From: Pyrrhosoma nymphula
Lineage: Eukaryota; Arthropoda; Insecta; Odonata; Coenagrionidae
Direction of reading: 5' to 3'
NCBI GenBank assembly: GCA_963573305.1
Contig: OY754329.1
Coordinates: 66,461,084 to 66,525,083 of the forward strand
DNA length: 64,000 nucleotides
Below, piece after piece: positions 47,526 to 60,829 of the stretch (the first letter of the stretch is position 1; each line of letters starts with the position of its first letter). The translations under genes were made by a program, and so were the position numbers. Under the pieces are notes generated by a model. It was not told the DNA's origin, searched no databases, and saw only the letters and a program-made list of their open reading frames with translations.

Positions 47526-48189
47526 GTGTATAGAATATAAACTATTATATGGTATTCAACCCTTATGCTGAGCCTACTAAACATGGTACTAATATTTGCT
47601 CTAATCTCATTCGCCATACTATTATATTTCTTTTAGCTAACCACTTCATTTCTACACGTGTTCACTTTGACTCCCATATAAGATGCTTAACACAATCCAT
47701 TCTTGGTCTTTCTTGACCATTCTCCCCATCAATTTATCCTCCCATTGCCGCTTCCTAGACGCTGTGTGGCAATAGGTCGCCAAACAGATTGTCTCTTATT
47801 TTCCTCCTTAGATTTTTCGTTATACCAGTGAGGACTAACCTGTAGGAAATTACTAAAGTAACAAAAGGGTAGGGTTAAAAAATGAAGAGTAAGTAAAAGT
47901 ACGCCAAAGGCATTTATTTCGCAAAAACTACCACTGGAATATGTGTTATAATATGATTGGTTGGTATTATAATTGAAAAACATATATTACCGGGAATAGA
48001 AGGATGAAGGTTTCAATCTCGGTCTTTCCAAATGTTTATTTTCATAATAATGGCGAACTTTTCCCTTTTGTTTTACATTTTAGAAAACGTGCGCATGACT
48101 GCGTTCCAAGTCAACTGTGAATTTTTCGCTATGATATTGTTTGAAAGAGGGGAGAAAAATAAATTAATTGGTTGAAATCATGATGAGGC
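47526..48189. other. Noncoding stretch
   Basis: Nothing recognised. Confidence 0.5.
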
Positions 48190-48485
48190 AGATTAGGTTT
48201 TTTTAGACTGCGATAAGACGGAAAGGAAGACGGATGAGGAAGTACTGGTAATGGTAAGTGCGAAGAGGAAACTTCTAGAGGAGATTAAGAGGGGGCAGAG
48301 TTGGAAGAGGTAAAGAGAGACGAAGGGTTGCTGGAGGCCACGATAGAAGGGAGGATGTTGTGTAAGCGGAGAATCGGGAAGAAATAGATGCGCTTTATGG
48401 ACTGGATGGAAAGAGGTAGGACGTTCGCTGAGATGAATAAACATACTGATTGTAAGGAGATTGGGGCCTTCGCCAGGAAAACTTA
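48190..48485 (+). pseudogene. RTE-like LINE ORF2 extreme C-terminus
   Basis: Frames give TDEEVLVMVSAKRKLLEEIK and then, after a frameshift, LLEATIEGRM with MRFMDWMERGRTFAEMN. This matches the NEEVLxRVxEKRxLLxxI, then LLKxVIEGxxEGKRxxGR and FMDxxxxxxYxEM pattern of RTE-type tails. It is the segment that would follow the one preserved at 45770-46250, but it lies on the opposite strand, so it is a separate insertion or a rearranged piece. Confidence 0.6.
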
Positions 48486-48675
48486 GAAGATTTTTAATCC
48501 ATTCTATTTGATTCTACTTTAACAGGGATATTACCGTAACCGAATAAAGATGTGAAGTTATGCTTGCAAGACCGTGGCAGGAGACGTAAGGGAAGGAAAA
48601 CAAGTACAACTTAAGGTATTGAGGACGCCATTAAGGGAAGAAGAATTCTAAACTGAAGATTCTAATCATTCGCGG
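48486..48675. other. Short noncoding stretch
   Basis: Nothing recognised. Confidence 0.5.
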
Positions 48676-48872
48676 CAGCGCGGAACCCTACCTTTTTTGT
48701 CAAGTGTACCCCTTGGTAGCTCGTTTCCCTAGATTGTACCCTTAACAGCTGGGTCCAGCGCAATATGCAAATATGCTTATCATACCAGCACCGATTTTTT
48801 TCACGTACATACCCCTTAAGCCAAGAAGCTAGCAACAGTTGGGGTACGCGTATCCCAGGCTGGAAAACACTG
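48676..48872. mobile_element. hAT-like miniature element
   Basis: The minus strand begins CAGTGTTTTCCAGCCTGGG and ends AAAGGTAGGGTTCCGCGCTG, imperfect inverted ends of the CAGTGTTTCCCAACC type known from hAT elements. Length is 197 bp with no transposase. The flanking 8-mers (ATTCGCGG and ATCTGAGA) agree at four positions, a weak trace of the 8-bp hAT target duplication. Confidence 0.5.
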
Positions 48873-49871
48873 ATCTGAGACGACATAGGTTGCTCAGCTG
48901 TGTTGAGGCATATTCAAATCTTGAGGGTGCACATCGGGAAAACTTATTAAATTAAGCTTCTTGCACAGAAATATCAAAATAATAATTAAAATTTAAATAA
49001 ATAAAATAAAAAATAAAGTGGCACGCTTTGTTAAAAAATGCTACATGTGGACGGAGAACGTAGCACAAGTGATGGAATGTCTAGATTTGGAACCACTGGA
49101 GACTACACAAAAGGCTTTGTTTAGTTGAAATATTTAGATCACGTGAGTTTCAGTGTGACGAGTAGAATACAGTTTAACCCCTGTTCCACATCTCTTGAAC
49201 TGATAGAGGCGACCAATTAAGAGAGATACACTGCCGAGTTGATGGTAAAAGTATTCCATGCCTATGCAATCTCCACGCACCATCAGTGGCTATAACCACC
49301 TCAGAGCGTTACACTAAAACACTCCGTTAATGTGCAATTCATCTTTGTCCTATCTTCCTTTTAAATATTCCCTCTCCTTTATGTGGGTCTTGTCCTAACG
49401 TCCCCTGCCATACGTCCAGATTGCAGTGTCTCACAGTGTAGTATTATGCAGATTTAAATGCAATTGTCATGGATGACAAGATCGTCGATTTGGAGAAAAA
49501 AATTCCCTACAACAACATCCAAAGGTCTGTCACTCACACCAATCCAATGGTTAAATACTTCATCAAGAGCACTAGCGGTGAGGCGCTAACTGTCAGTAGC
49601 AACAGCGCGATGTTTAATCTTTAATTTAATATCTGGCAAATTTTAGTTGGAAATTACCTATTTTTTCTCACGGGAAGCTTTAAAAGGTAATTTTTAATGC
49701 AATATGCAACCTGAAAAAATCTTTCAGCAGCTTGCAGGGCAAAAATACCGCCCTGTCATTTTCTTGGCGTTTTCGCAGGAAACTTACTCCGCCATCTTTC
49801 TCGTTTTCTTACGGTTGCGATGGCGATGTCTCGTGTGGTCCCAGGCGTATTTGAAATAGATGATGGTAAAA
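48873..49871. other. Noncoding stretch
   Basis: Nothing recognised. Confidence 0.5.
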
Positions 49872-51443
49872 GGGTCATTCCACCAGCAATCAACCAGAGT
49901 TGGTTGCCGACGCATTTTTATTTTTTTTTATATTTTACACATAGATAGGTGCTTATATGTAGATTACAAATCAGTTCTCGTTATATTTTTAGAGCAAACC
50001 ATATCCGAAATACGGGAATTATCGCATTTTCCAGCGGAATAAAAATGTCACTTTTTGAATTTTGTGATTATTGCTACTATTTACATGTTTTATTAAGTTA
50101 CAGCAACCATAATTATATTAATACTTTCTAAAAACATTGTTCTATAGAAATATGCAAGAGAAAATAAATTTAAAAAAATATTCAGCCATAAACGAGGAGA
50201 TCAACTTTCCGCATAAAATGTTGATGCCCGCGTTCGTAAAAAAGAAAAGAATGATTTTTATACCCACTTCTTTCACCCTGCTGCCCCAGTCACTGCTTTT
50301 AAACTTTCAAAAAATGATGAAGCATGGGTGCCAAATTGTAACATTCTACGAGTTCTATCGGCAAACGAACTGATTGCATCTACTGGACGGTCACACATCA
50401 TACCATATGAGCTTAGCCTACAAATCAGCACCATGAGGAATGTCCTTTGGACACTTATCCACAAACCTGTGAGATACTAGAATTGGCGGCTCCAAGGGGG
50501 GCGATTATCCCACCCCCCAAAAAAAACCATTTTGTACATAGTTTGTTTCGAATTTCCGGGACGAGAGCCACGATCCCCCCTTTTCATGGGGAGTATACCA
50601 TACCCCAAGAGCCGCTGGTGACCCCCCGAACCTCTAGTCTGGAGCCTCCCCTGGTTACTAGTAATAAGCCTCTTTGAAACACTGAGATAGTGGTATGAAA
50701 CTATGGATCAAACTATGACATATGCCCCATTTTCATCAAATTTCAAAAAGCTGCGGCTTTGAAATTTGCGGCAAAAAAACGGCTTTGAGTAACAACGCGA
50801 AAGTTTGAAGTCAGTGTAGGTTATTATGATATGTTAGTTCCCTATGAATATCACATTTTTAATAGGGCGGACTTTGAGATATGTGACCTTGAAAATGTTA
50901 AATTTTGAGTTTCCACCCATTTTGGATTTGTTTTGGGGGGTAAAGGGGACACAGGATCAATATAAAATAATTTCTTTCTAATACATGTGTGCCTAGAGTA
51001 TTAATCCCAAAAGAATCTGTTTTGATATCTAGTCCTCATTTTGAATTATTGGCCTTCAAAAAGTGAAAAAAACAAACATTTTATGCGGAAAGTTGATGCC
51101 CTCGTTTATGGCTGAATATTTATTTATATTTATTTACATTTATTTTATCTTGCATGTTTCTATAGAACAATGTTTTTAGAACGTATTAAGATAAGAATGG
51201 TTGCTGTAACTTAAAAAACATGCAAATAGTAGCAATAATCGCAAACATCAAAAAGTGACATCTTTACTCTGCTGGCAAATACGATAATGCCCGCATTTCG
51301 GATATGGTTGGCTCTACAAATGTAACGAGAACTGATTTGTAATCTACTTATAAGCACCTATATATGTGCAAATTATAAAAAATATTAAAAATGGGTCAGC
51401 AACCACTTTTATTAAAATTGGTTGATTTCTGGTGGAATGATCC
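49872..51443. mobile_element. 1.57-kb element with TIRs of about 350 bp
   Basis: Left arm 49872-50220 and right arm 51078-51443 are reverse complements with good identity, starting GGGTCATTCCACCAG and GGATCATTCCACCAG and including TTACAAATCAGTTCTCGTTA and ACATTGTTCTATAGAAA in both. The inner ends reach AACTTTCCGCATAAAATG. The 857-bp interior has no transposase frame that I recognise. The TIR length suggests a non-autonomous DNA transposon; superfamily not assigned because the target duplication is ambiguous. Confidence 0.8.
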
Positions 51444-53159
51444 AAAAGTTTTACAACAAAATGAATGATTGCTGCACTATTTCACTAAATATAAAAAATA
51501 ACTACCAAAGGATAAATGTTTTTCACGCATACTTATTTTTCCATTTGAGACGGAAACAATTGGCGCTAGTAGTAATCCACACGAATGTCGCAATTCCGTC
51601 AGACCCTCGCCAACAAAAAAATATAGAATATTGGAGGAAATGGAAGCTTATTCTCGTCGAAAAATAATTAATAATAAAAGACTGGAGAGAAATACCAAAA
51701 AAGACGTTTTATTAAAATTTTGAGAGAAAAATGTATACTATTAACTCAAAATATAGGAGGCAAACTTTAAAGGCACACTTCGTGACAGCCACTTTAATGC
51801 AATAATGGAAGAAGGAATGACTGGAAAGAGTTAATTGGGATGAACAAGGATTAAATAAATCAGGAATAATATTATGAAGGTTGAAATGGAGAATGATAAA
51901 GGAGTCAAACGATTTGATGATGGGACAGTGCAGTGGCGATCTGTAGCAAATCAATATTCAGATTTATGCATGCTGTTGATGTCCATATCAATGTATAAAG
52001 TGATGGAATATTTTCTTCCTTGAATATAGCACTCCATATTAGCAAAGTGCACAACCAGCCACTTGATTTTTTCAGTTAGTTACCGTCAATCAAAACGTTT
52101 TCCAAGACCGGACTCTTGATATTATTGGTTAATAGTGCCACCCTAAATGTGCTTGTATGTTATCATTTTAGTATGCACACTAATGAATGATTTTACATAC
52201 TTTTTGGAATATTTGTTACTTGGTAATTTCCAATGATAACAGATTCTAATTCAGCCAAAAAATTCTAATGAGTACCAAAATCCGTTTTAGAAATTTTTCA
52301 GTGAAACGTCATTGATATGAAGTAGTGTCAACCTCACGCCTGCTACAGCTGTCAAAAATACTAAGGATATAACATTTGAAGCATTTATTTCCAATCCCTT
52401 AATTCTTTTTCGCTCATTATAAAGACTAAACAGCTGCATGGATCAATGTTTTTCGAGCATGCTCAAGTTCCACTCCAACGTGCTCTGCAGCGCTAAAATT
52501 TCGGAGGGTGGAATGGGTGCTGTCCCATGTTGTGCGGTGGGAAACATTATCCCTGGCTAAACCGCAACTTTGAATCTCGCGTCGGGGTTGGATGCTGAGT
52601 AGTGCCTAAATTGATTTCGGCTTTGCCTCGCGAAATAACCGAAACTGTAGTATCAGCCGGGTACATAGTCCTTCGACAACCACCTATCGCCGGAACAGTA
52701 GCCGAGAAGCAACACTTCCTATGCCACGGAAAGAGAATATCCTTGTTGGATTTTGCAAACTATCTGCGGTTGTGTTAATTGCACTTCGGATTTGAAAAAT
52801 GACTAAATCTCACATGGCATAATAAATAATTCATTTAATGATTTTTTTAATTCATCAGGTTATTTTAATGGTCAAAAACATCCTCTGAGACTTACGAAGC
52901 ACTTAACTTCCACTTAATATGACAACGCCTGATTCACAGAATTAAATCCATTTAAATGTTTTAGCACAAACTAAAACTTTTATTAATATTAAAGCGCTGC
53001 CATAAGTAAACGATACATTTATGTCTTAAAAACACGAAAAACTATATTTCGTTAATAATTGCGCTCCATTGTAGAACATTTCTCATCTTAGACTCTCGTT
53101 CTTGTACTCTGTTATTTTATGACAATTCTGCGTGCATGTATAAATTATAATTTTTTTAT
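51444..53159. other. Noncoding stretch
   Basis: AT-rich; 52490-52720 is GC-richer with a faint SINE-like look but no clear A and B boxes. Confidence 0.45.
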
Positions 53160-53163
53160 TTAA

Positions 53164-53750
53164 CCCTCCGGCGGGCGCGCCCGCGGCAAATTGCCGCATA
53201 TTTTAGTTTCTGATCTCTCCATTTGGTACCGTTTGTATTTAATGCCTGTGTCTCCAGGTATTTATTTCTCATGATAGGAGGGAGTATTTCCGATATCTGG
53301 ATCAATTATCCACCGGACGCTTCAGTAGCTGTGTGACATCGAAGAGTTTGACGTTTGACTAAAGATATTAAAGAAATTTTAGGAAAATATAAGAACAAGG
53401 AACCGGTTCCTGAAGCATATAAACCAGTAATATGCCATGCTTGCAGGTTGCATAAAAATTGCAGGTCAAATATTTTGTGCCAGTGATGTAAAAATAATCT
53501 ATGAAGGAGGCATTGTCGTCAAGAGACAAAATGTATGAGATGGGAAGATGAACAGGACCTAGATATGAACTAAGATAATTAACAATGAACATTCAGTGTC
53601 AAACAATAAAATATGTAAGCGTAACAACTTAATCAGCCTTTTTATTAGTAAATTATCTTGCCCTTAAATATAATAATGAAAATATATTTGCGGTAAAATT
53701 TCCGCGGCGCGCCCACTGGTGGGAGTGAATTTGGCGCGCCCACCGGAGGG
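53164..53750 (+). mobile_element. Non-autonomous piggyBac-like element
   Basis: It is flanked on both sides by TTAA (53160-53163 and 53751-53754), the piggyBac target site. The ends are CCCTCCGGCGGGCGCGCC and, inverted, CCCTCCGGTGGGCGCGCC. A second inverted repeat lies inside (GCGGCAAATTGCCGC against GCGGAAATTTTACCGC). It sits 1 bp from the left TIR but 27 bp from the right one, where the TIR tip sequence is partly repeated. This copies the asymmetric two-repeat end layout of classical piggyBac. On the plus strand 53428-53520 reads VICHACRLHKNC, then ILCQ, CKNN and HC, with stops, which may be a relic of the cysteine-rich transposase C-terminus. Inactive without a helper transposase. Confidence 0.85.
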
Positions 53751-53754
53751 TTAA

Positions 53755-54114
53755 CATAATTTTTAATAACACGCTACGAAATGTCACTTCATAATTAATA
53801 ATAAATGGCATATAATAAAATAAAGGCAGAGAATTGAGTTTTCATGAATTTTAAAAAGTCAATGTGAATGTATTTGACACAATATATAACACTTAAAGAG
53901 TTTTTCTCACAAAATTTCCTCTAACGCCGCTGTGCCCTTCCGCCATACATTTCTACACGAATCATAGAGAATCAAGGCCAATAAGAAATCACTCGAGGTG
54001 CTATTGCAAACTAGCTGATGAGATAAACGCAGATGAGCGGGGAACAAAGATTCTGTTTAAGCAAGCGGGTGAACTTGTAAAGGACGACGGTAAACACCCA
54101 CAAATATTCTCCTC
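53755..54114. other. Noncoding stretch
   Basis: Nothing recognised. Confidence 0.5.
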
Positions 54115-54292
54115 ATGAACGCGAGTTATGTCAATTCAACCCACAGCGTTCTCAACGTGGAAAATTACCTCACACCCTCATCCACCGATTTCAACTCCCC
54201 CATGTGGTTTCGCCCTGAATTATGCATGCCGACTACCTACAATATTGCGACGGGCAGATTGATCACGTCCATCGCAACGACATTAATGATGC
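54115..54292 (+). CDS. Weak first-coding-exon candidate
   Basis: ATG at 54115 opens a frame whose N-terminus (MNASYVNSTHSV) has two N-glycosylation sequons, NAS and NST. The exon-like stretch is GC-richer than its surroundings and ends at a near-consensus donor, CGTAAGTAAGG, with GT at 54293-54294, just before the in-frame stop. No homologue recognised; could be chance. Confidence 0.15.
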
Positions 54293-54299
54293 GTAAGTA

Positions 54300-57200
54300 A
54301 GGGTATCAGGTGACTCTGGTAAAGATGTAATTGCCCTCGTGCCGTCATCTCATAATTTTCCGTTGCTCTGCATGCTTAGTGATGACTAGAAATCCTGCAG
54401 AGATGAGACGAAGTCGAAGTGAATTGCTCCCTGCGAAAGGGAAAACGAAAACGACTCGGCTATGACTGTGGGAAAGCACTTTCTAGGGCCAGAAATCCCA
54501 TTTTCCGAGCTGTCAGCACATTCTCTTTAAAGCTGGGATGGAGAGGAAACGTCTATCTTACACTCATTCGATTGAACGTTAAATGGTACATGAAGAATGA
54601 TCGATTTTTCTATTCTCATCCATTACCTAATAGAATATATTTATTAGCTCGTTAAGTGCAAGTAGACAGGGTATGGTGGCAAAACTTTGAGTATCCTCTT
54701 AGCATCTTATCAAGAAGATTAAAATTAAAATTACATGAGATTAAATTTAAAATAACTGTAATGAAAGTTAGGATCAGGATGAAACATTTATTATGTAAAT
54801 GCAGCATCATATTTTTTTCTGAAATAAATTAAAATATATTTGGAAGTGATTAAATAACTCTCCAGGTAATTCCTTTCTAGAATTGTTCTGTTTAGAAATG
54901 AATATTTCAGTGCATTAGTTTTTGCATTCTCTGGTTAATTTTGTAGGTTCGGTCGTTCTTTGCCACTAACAATCGTTTTCTCTATTTTATCGCATAGTTC
55001 CCCCCACGCCAGCTCTTTCTTTACTATTTTGAACATTCCACACAGAGTATTCTTTTTTCTCCTTTCCATTTTTTATTATGCATTAATATTAATTAATGTA
55101 TAGGAGTAATTTAATGTCATTAGTGGAACTAGCTATAGTTAAAATAAATCTTTTGAAATTATCGTGGCGTCTATTTTTGTTAGAACTCGAGGAATCATAA
55201 GAAGTCACTTGGGCAATAAATTCGCAATTGGAATAATTCATAAAGTCCTCGAAGTGGGTAACTCATCAGTCTCCATCTAAATATTTAAAATTACTAGACA
55301 ATGGAACATGTCTATGAATGGAACTACAACGGTGGCGCGGCATTCACAAATAGAAACTATTTTCATGCGCTTTATTTTATGTATCCCGAATACCTCGCAT
55401 TGACCTCAAGTGCGTTAAACAATGAAGCAGCCCCAGGATCCAAGGTCGTTCTTAATTCAGGCAGAAGGTTTTTTTCTTTGTGAATTATTCAACTTCGTCC
55501 GTATTTCTCTTTCGCAGCTCTGCTGATGCTGCCTAAGTTATAAAACTATGAGGTTGTGCCCTACTCTCACTCAACTGTCACCGTAGAATCATTAGCCCCT
55601 GCCATGACTTCGATGAATTGATCAACAAATTATTGGAAATTACTGATCGTCAAAAAATATATTTTAAAATTTCATTCATAAGTAAAATTTTCACGAGTTA
55701 ACAAAGATACTTATATCAGCACTCTAGTCAATATTATAGATTTATTATAACTGTATAATTTGCTAATTCGCAAAAAAAAAAATTCTTTTGAGAAGGTATG
55801 TACATCATTACCAATTTGCGTGAATATGATATTAAATGATGTAATGAAATACCAATATTTGTTTCGTTTTTCAGGCAAGTAAAAGCACTTCTCAGCGCTG
55901 TTGCCATATTAAATCTCCATTTGGGATTGTCCAAAGTTTCACGGGATCAGTGGCTAAGTAATGGAGAAAAGAGAAAAGATTACCAGCAAGACAGCGAGTG
56001 GGAACACCTCCGCTATACATCTCCAAATATAGTGCAGTAGTACACTTATTGTCAATTTCATCGTGTTACTGGACACAAAAATATATTGGCAAACAAGCCA
56101 TAATACCATTATGATATTTTACTTAATTCATGCAAAAAAATTTGGTAACGCATTTTGTGGCAATGAACCTGGTCATATGACAAGAACTAGAGCAACTATT
56201 GTAACAGCACTGCATCCAGCGTTTTTACTAAAATACGCAGTTTGTAACAAACGTGGATCCTAAAATATCCAAACGCAGCATGACTGATAGTGCAAACTGC
56301 GGTTAAATAAATTCTTTAAGGCGTGCAAAAATTGAAATTGAAAAAAAAAAAAAAATTGCGTGAAAAAAACTTTTGAAATTTTTTTTATCAAACTTCACGA
56401 AATTCTAGTCCAAATAAACCACTTTCCACAGTAGGACCTACCTTCAAATATCTTTGGTTTTAACTCAAAGGATAATGCAGTCTACATGTTGTCCCAAAAA
56501 TAGTTCTTTCTGAATGTGAAACTCTCACTCATTGAAAATACAAGTAAAAATACTACCGCTCATAATGTACCTATCAAAGAATTTTTAGTCTCTAAAATAT
56601 CACAAAATAGCTATCCATGCACAACACGTTTCTAATAACAGCGTACTTACATTAAAAACATTTTTAAAATTTTCTTGAAAATGAGGTTCAAAGAAAATTT
56701 ACTATGATAAATTCGTTATGATTAATAAAAATTCACAATCAACAATACATCACCATAGCTAGCATATAACATAGGGTGATTAGGTATGAAATACATTATC
56801 GATTATATTTTATTTCTAAATTATCAAATGCAATTATTCCCTCTATAAATGTTAGGCGTTAGGTAATTATAAAATTCGTCAAACACGAAAGGGGATTACG
56901 TCACTCATTAGGTGTAATAAGTATTTCTAATAAGCCGCAAACGACTGAGCCAGTCGGGTGTTCTTCCTTTAAGCAGTCTAAATTAGTCATCTCATATCGA
57001 ATTTTCACCTTTACCTCATAAAACTGGTCCTTTAAGCACGAACTCTCTGATCAGACCTGAGGTAAAACCTAAAGCATACGTAGAGAAAATTACATCCGTT
57101 TCCTACTATGTAAAAAATCCATCAAAATTGAGAATTTCGGAACAAAATTTTAACGTTCATTTGAAAAGATTTCATTCGTAACAACACCGATTTCGTCCGG

Positions 57201-57867
57201 TTAGTTCTCAATTTGGAACCAAAAAAGTGTTACCTAAATGCTTGGGAGGAAGTAAAAGTTTGATAAATCCGTGTTGGGGATTTATAGAACACCTCCGAAG
57301 AAGGACTAAATCCATGCGGTTATGGCAAACTTTTTCGAGACTCACCAAATCCGGAGAAAAAGCTGATGGCTCAAGGTGACAAGCGTGGACCGGTTACTCT
57401 TATCATTCCTCCACGCCCTAGGTTGAACATTTTAACAGATGCGTCTCATCGAATTTCACAGCGACATCTCTTCTTTTGGTCTTTCATTTGAGGATGACCC
57501 TGGAGTAATAACAAAGAAATAAAAAGAAAGGCATTAATGGACGTGTATTAGTACAATCTTGAATCTTCATCCACGAACTACCTCGGAGCCGCCATAATGG
57601 TGAGTGTCAGGGAGTGTTCGGACGGCATCCGTAAAAAAAGGGGGGAATAGGGAAGGGAAATTAATGCGGGAAAAGTCAAGAAAGAGGATACGTTTTGACG
57701 GATTTTTGTCCAGCTTTGTTTTTGTATTGGTTGTTCATGGTTCATGGAAAGTAAAAATTATTGAACCAATCTATTAATAAGGGGACTTTTAATGGAAAAT
57801 AAGTTTATCTAAATTTATACATTTCTATAACTTACACATCTCATACAAAAAAACGTAGGTTGGACCT
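54300..57867. other. Noncoding stretch
   Basis: AT-rich DNA. A block near 57189 (CCGATTTCGTCCGGT) recalls R1 copy c (CCATTTCGTCCGGT), possibly a distant R1 remnant. No gene recognised. Confidence 0.45.
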
Positions 57868-57906
57868 GTAACATCCGTTACAATTGTAGTACGTAACGGA
57901 TATTAC
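57868..57906. repeat. 14-bp inverted repeat
   Basis: GTAACATCCGTTAC and GTAACGGATATTAC (complementary except at one position) are separated by 11 bp. Possible hairpin; no role known. Confidence 0.7.
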
Positions 57907-58689
57907 CAGAGGAATATGAAGTAACTTAGACGCATTATGAGATTATTCACTAAATTAGAACCTTCTGTAGGAGATTCAAATTTTACAGCAATGTTTAAAT
58001 ATATTACCACATATATTGAGACATAATTAGGCATAAAATGAAATATTTTTGTTGCAATACATTGTTTAACACATGCGTCAATTCAAAGCTGAAATAGGTA
58101 GGTACTACTATTCAGGATCTTTCTCCGATTCATTCAGGGTAGGTACTTAACATGTCGCCGAACAAGATGTAAAAACCTCTCCTTTACCTTTTTCTATAAT
58201 TCTTTAACTTTCCAATTGATGAATCCTTAACATGTAACTCTTGTGTGATTTCATTCTTGAGAAATGTATTAACTATTATATGTATATTTTTGTATACGCT
58301 CAAGCCTCCACTAAAAATACCAAGATTTAAAGTTGTGAATATCCCAGGAAAGGGTTTGAAGAATTCGGCGCAACTTTACAGAATCATTTTATATCAGAAT
58401 GAAAAACTGCAACTTTGTGATTCAACTATAAATTAATCAAAAAATAATCTGGACTTTGACGTAAAGCACGAGGATACAACTGGAACTACTAGTCGTCTAA
58501 AGATGACACTGCACGTCGTTCACAGGGTCGTAATTATTAAATTTATAGAAAAATTACCATGATACTATCTATGATTGACAAGATAAGATGTTTTCCATTC
58601 TAATTCAATTAAAGGGCCAATACGTCTACTTTTGTGTCTATTTCTCAGTGAATTAGCCCATCATAAAGAATAATCTAATATTAAAATGA
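57907..58689. other. Noncoding stretch
   Basis: Nothing recognised. Confidence 0.5.
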
Positions 58690-58790
58690 ACCGATTACGT
58701 TTCCTTGTGGGACACCGGATGATGGAACTATTTCCATCGAGCATGTGTGGGAGCTGAAGAGTTCAGACCGTTCCCATAGCTATGGAAGCA
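58690..58790 (-). pseudogene. LINE reverse transcriptase fragment (SGVPQG block)
   Basis: The minus strand reads RSELFSSHTCSMEIVPSSGV then PQGNVIGS. This matches the SxGVPQGSxLGP motif of non-LTR reverse transcriptases, preceded by a block like the RxxxVxxxGxxSxxxxVxS stretch. SGVPQG lies at plus positions 58699-58716. No further blocks are seen on either side, so it is a short relic. Motif-only identification. Confidence 0.45.
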
Positions 58791-60829
58791 TATTCTTCCA
58801 CGGGACTTCCTGAGTCCGCTTTATGGGTCAAATCGATGGGAGACCAAAGCGGCAATTAGAACACACTGAGGACCCCACCCCGTACTGACTTTAAAATGGG
58901 AAAGCGACGGATTCAAATGGAACGGCCAGATGTTCCGAGTGGTTTTTCCAGGAGGTGACCCGGAAAAAAAGTATTCTAATTTTCACCGCTGCCATTTCAT
59001 CGACCCATTCAATGGAACTGTCCATTTGGGAAAAAAGATATTCAGACGTTTTCCAGACGAAAAGTAGTTTCAAGAAGAGAATTGAGTTTTCAATTCAATA
59101 AATCCAAGCTATACCGTTCTTTTCGCATTCGCTTTTCTTTAGCATTCTTAGAGAATTCCCGCATACATAACTTTTTCTAAATTCTTGTAGTCAAGTCCAA
59201 ACTGTTTTTAGAAACTTTTGAGGCCTCTTCATTTCTCTGTTTGGTCACAAATTTGGGGGGAAAGTTTACGTTAGTTAGCCGTTAATAGCAATTTACACTT
59301 TAAATAAAATACTACATAATATACATTATAACATACATCATGCATATATAAGGATAGTTTAGAAAGGTGGTATAGTGGAGGAAAATGGATATTTAAAGAG
59401 GAATGAAGGAATTTAAGGAGAGTATTGCCAATCAATCGAAATAACACAGAATAACCTTCACTGTGCATCTCTCAAGACTAGTGCACATGGTTATATTTAA
59501 ATCGAACCTACATCATAATTTATATTAAAATATTTGGGAGGAATACTTGCAATAAAAGTATAATAATGTTTAGCAAGACGCAATTCAGTCAAAAAAGAAT
59601 TTCAGCATCGGCAGCAAATTTGTGGCCCTCATTCAAAACTGATATGTAATAGTACACAAACAATATTTTCCAGAAACATCTCCTTTCATGTAGTATAATC
59701 AGTAAAAACACTTCAAAGTTGGATATTACCGCTAGTGGAGGTACGTCTGTCCATCGATTCGATTAACAGACTGAGACACTTCAAAGATAAAAAAAAGTTT
59801 TCTCGAATTCCTCGATTCAAATAATTTAGAGCACGAACAGAATTGTATTTCTAATCAATACTACATCGTGAACCGAAACTGATTTTTCGAGAGATGATAA
59901 TGTTTCCGGAGTGGCAGTGTAACGAATGATCAAACCACTGGAGCTTTTCTCAATCAAAGGATTAGTCCGCTGATATAAAATACAAAATAAACGAGTACAA
60001 AGTGGAGGCTGTTATCGAATACTCACTCATTTAAAATCGATACTCGGAGTGCATTTAAATATGTAAATTAAGCTAATCACAAAACAACTAACTACTGAGA
60101 TATAGTGTGCTAAAAATTTGTTTACTCATAAGATCATGAGATAACCTTTGCTAGGAGAAGACAATTACGCTTTAATTTTGTTGGCTGTAATCTCTTTAAA
60201 TGTTTTTCTGTGGAATCTGTGGAATATTTTATATTACCCTACTCATTAATAAATAGCTCTGAATTCAGCAAAGAATAGGGATATAAATTTAAAGCTAAGT
60301 GGACTTAAAATGCTAAATCATAATAATTATCATGATGATCACCTTATGAAAAATGAATTTTCCCTGTTTCCATTTCATGATTACGAGATGGCAGAGGCAG
60401 ACTGCTTTAATGTGACTAATGAGAGATTCTTAAGACTAGATCAACCAAGCTGATCTAAAATGGATATTACATTGAAATAAAATTAGTAAATGTGTACTTA
60501 TAAAAAAATATACATTTCGTGAGTGGTTTCAACCTGAAATTAGTTTCTGCGAGTCACAATACTTTGAGAATCTAAACATATAAAAATGAGTCAATTAATA
60601 AAAACTATTTCTAACTTTTATCTACGTGTTTCTATCCGTTATCTAATTCTAAATAACTATTCACCATTCCTTTCAATTGGAAATCTTTTCCTTTAAAACT
60701 ATTACAGTGAATGAACAGGTAAAAATTATTCTGAGTAGTGCCCTATATTCAGTGCTCATGAATATGTAATAGACAAACCATTTCCAAACTTTTTTTTTAA
60801 GATCTAAAGAATTTATTTATCACGTTTAC
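58791..60829. other. Noncoding stretch
   Basis: AT-rich; nothing recognised. Confidence 0.5.

Noticed and set aside
48193..48444. Minus-strand frame of 83 codons
   Set aside because: It is the antisense of the plus-strand RTE-like tail.
52490..52720. Another SINE
   Set aside because: It is GC-richer than its flanks, but neither A nor B box is convincing and no second copy is seen.
53368..53592. 74-codon minus-strand protein inside the piggyBac-like element
   Set aside because: The Cys-rich relic reads on the plus strand; the minus frame is a shadow.
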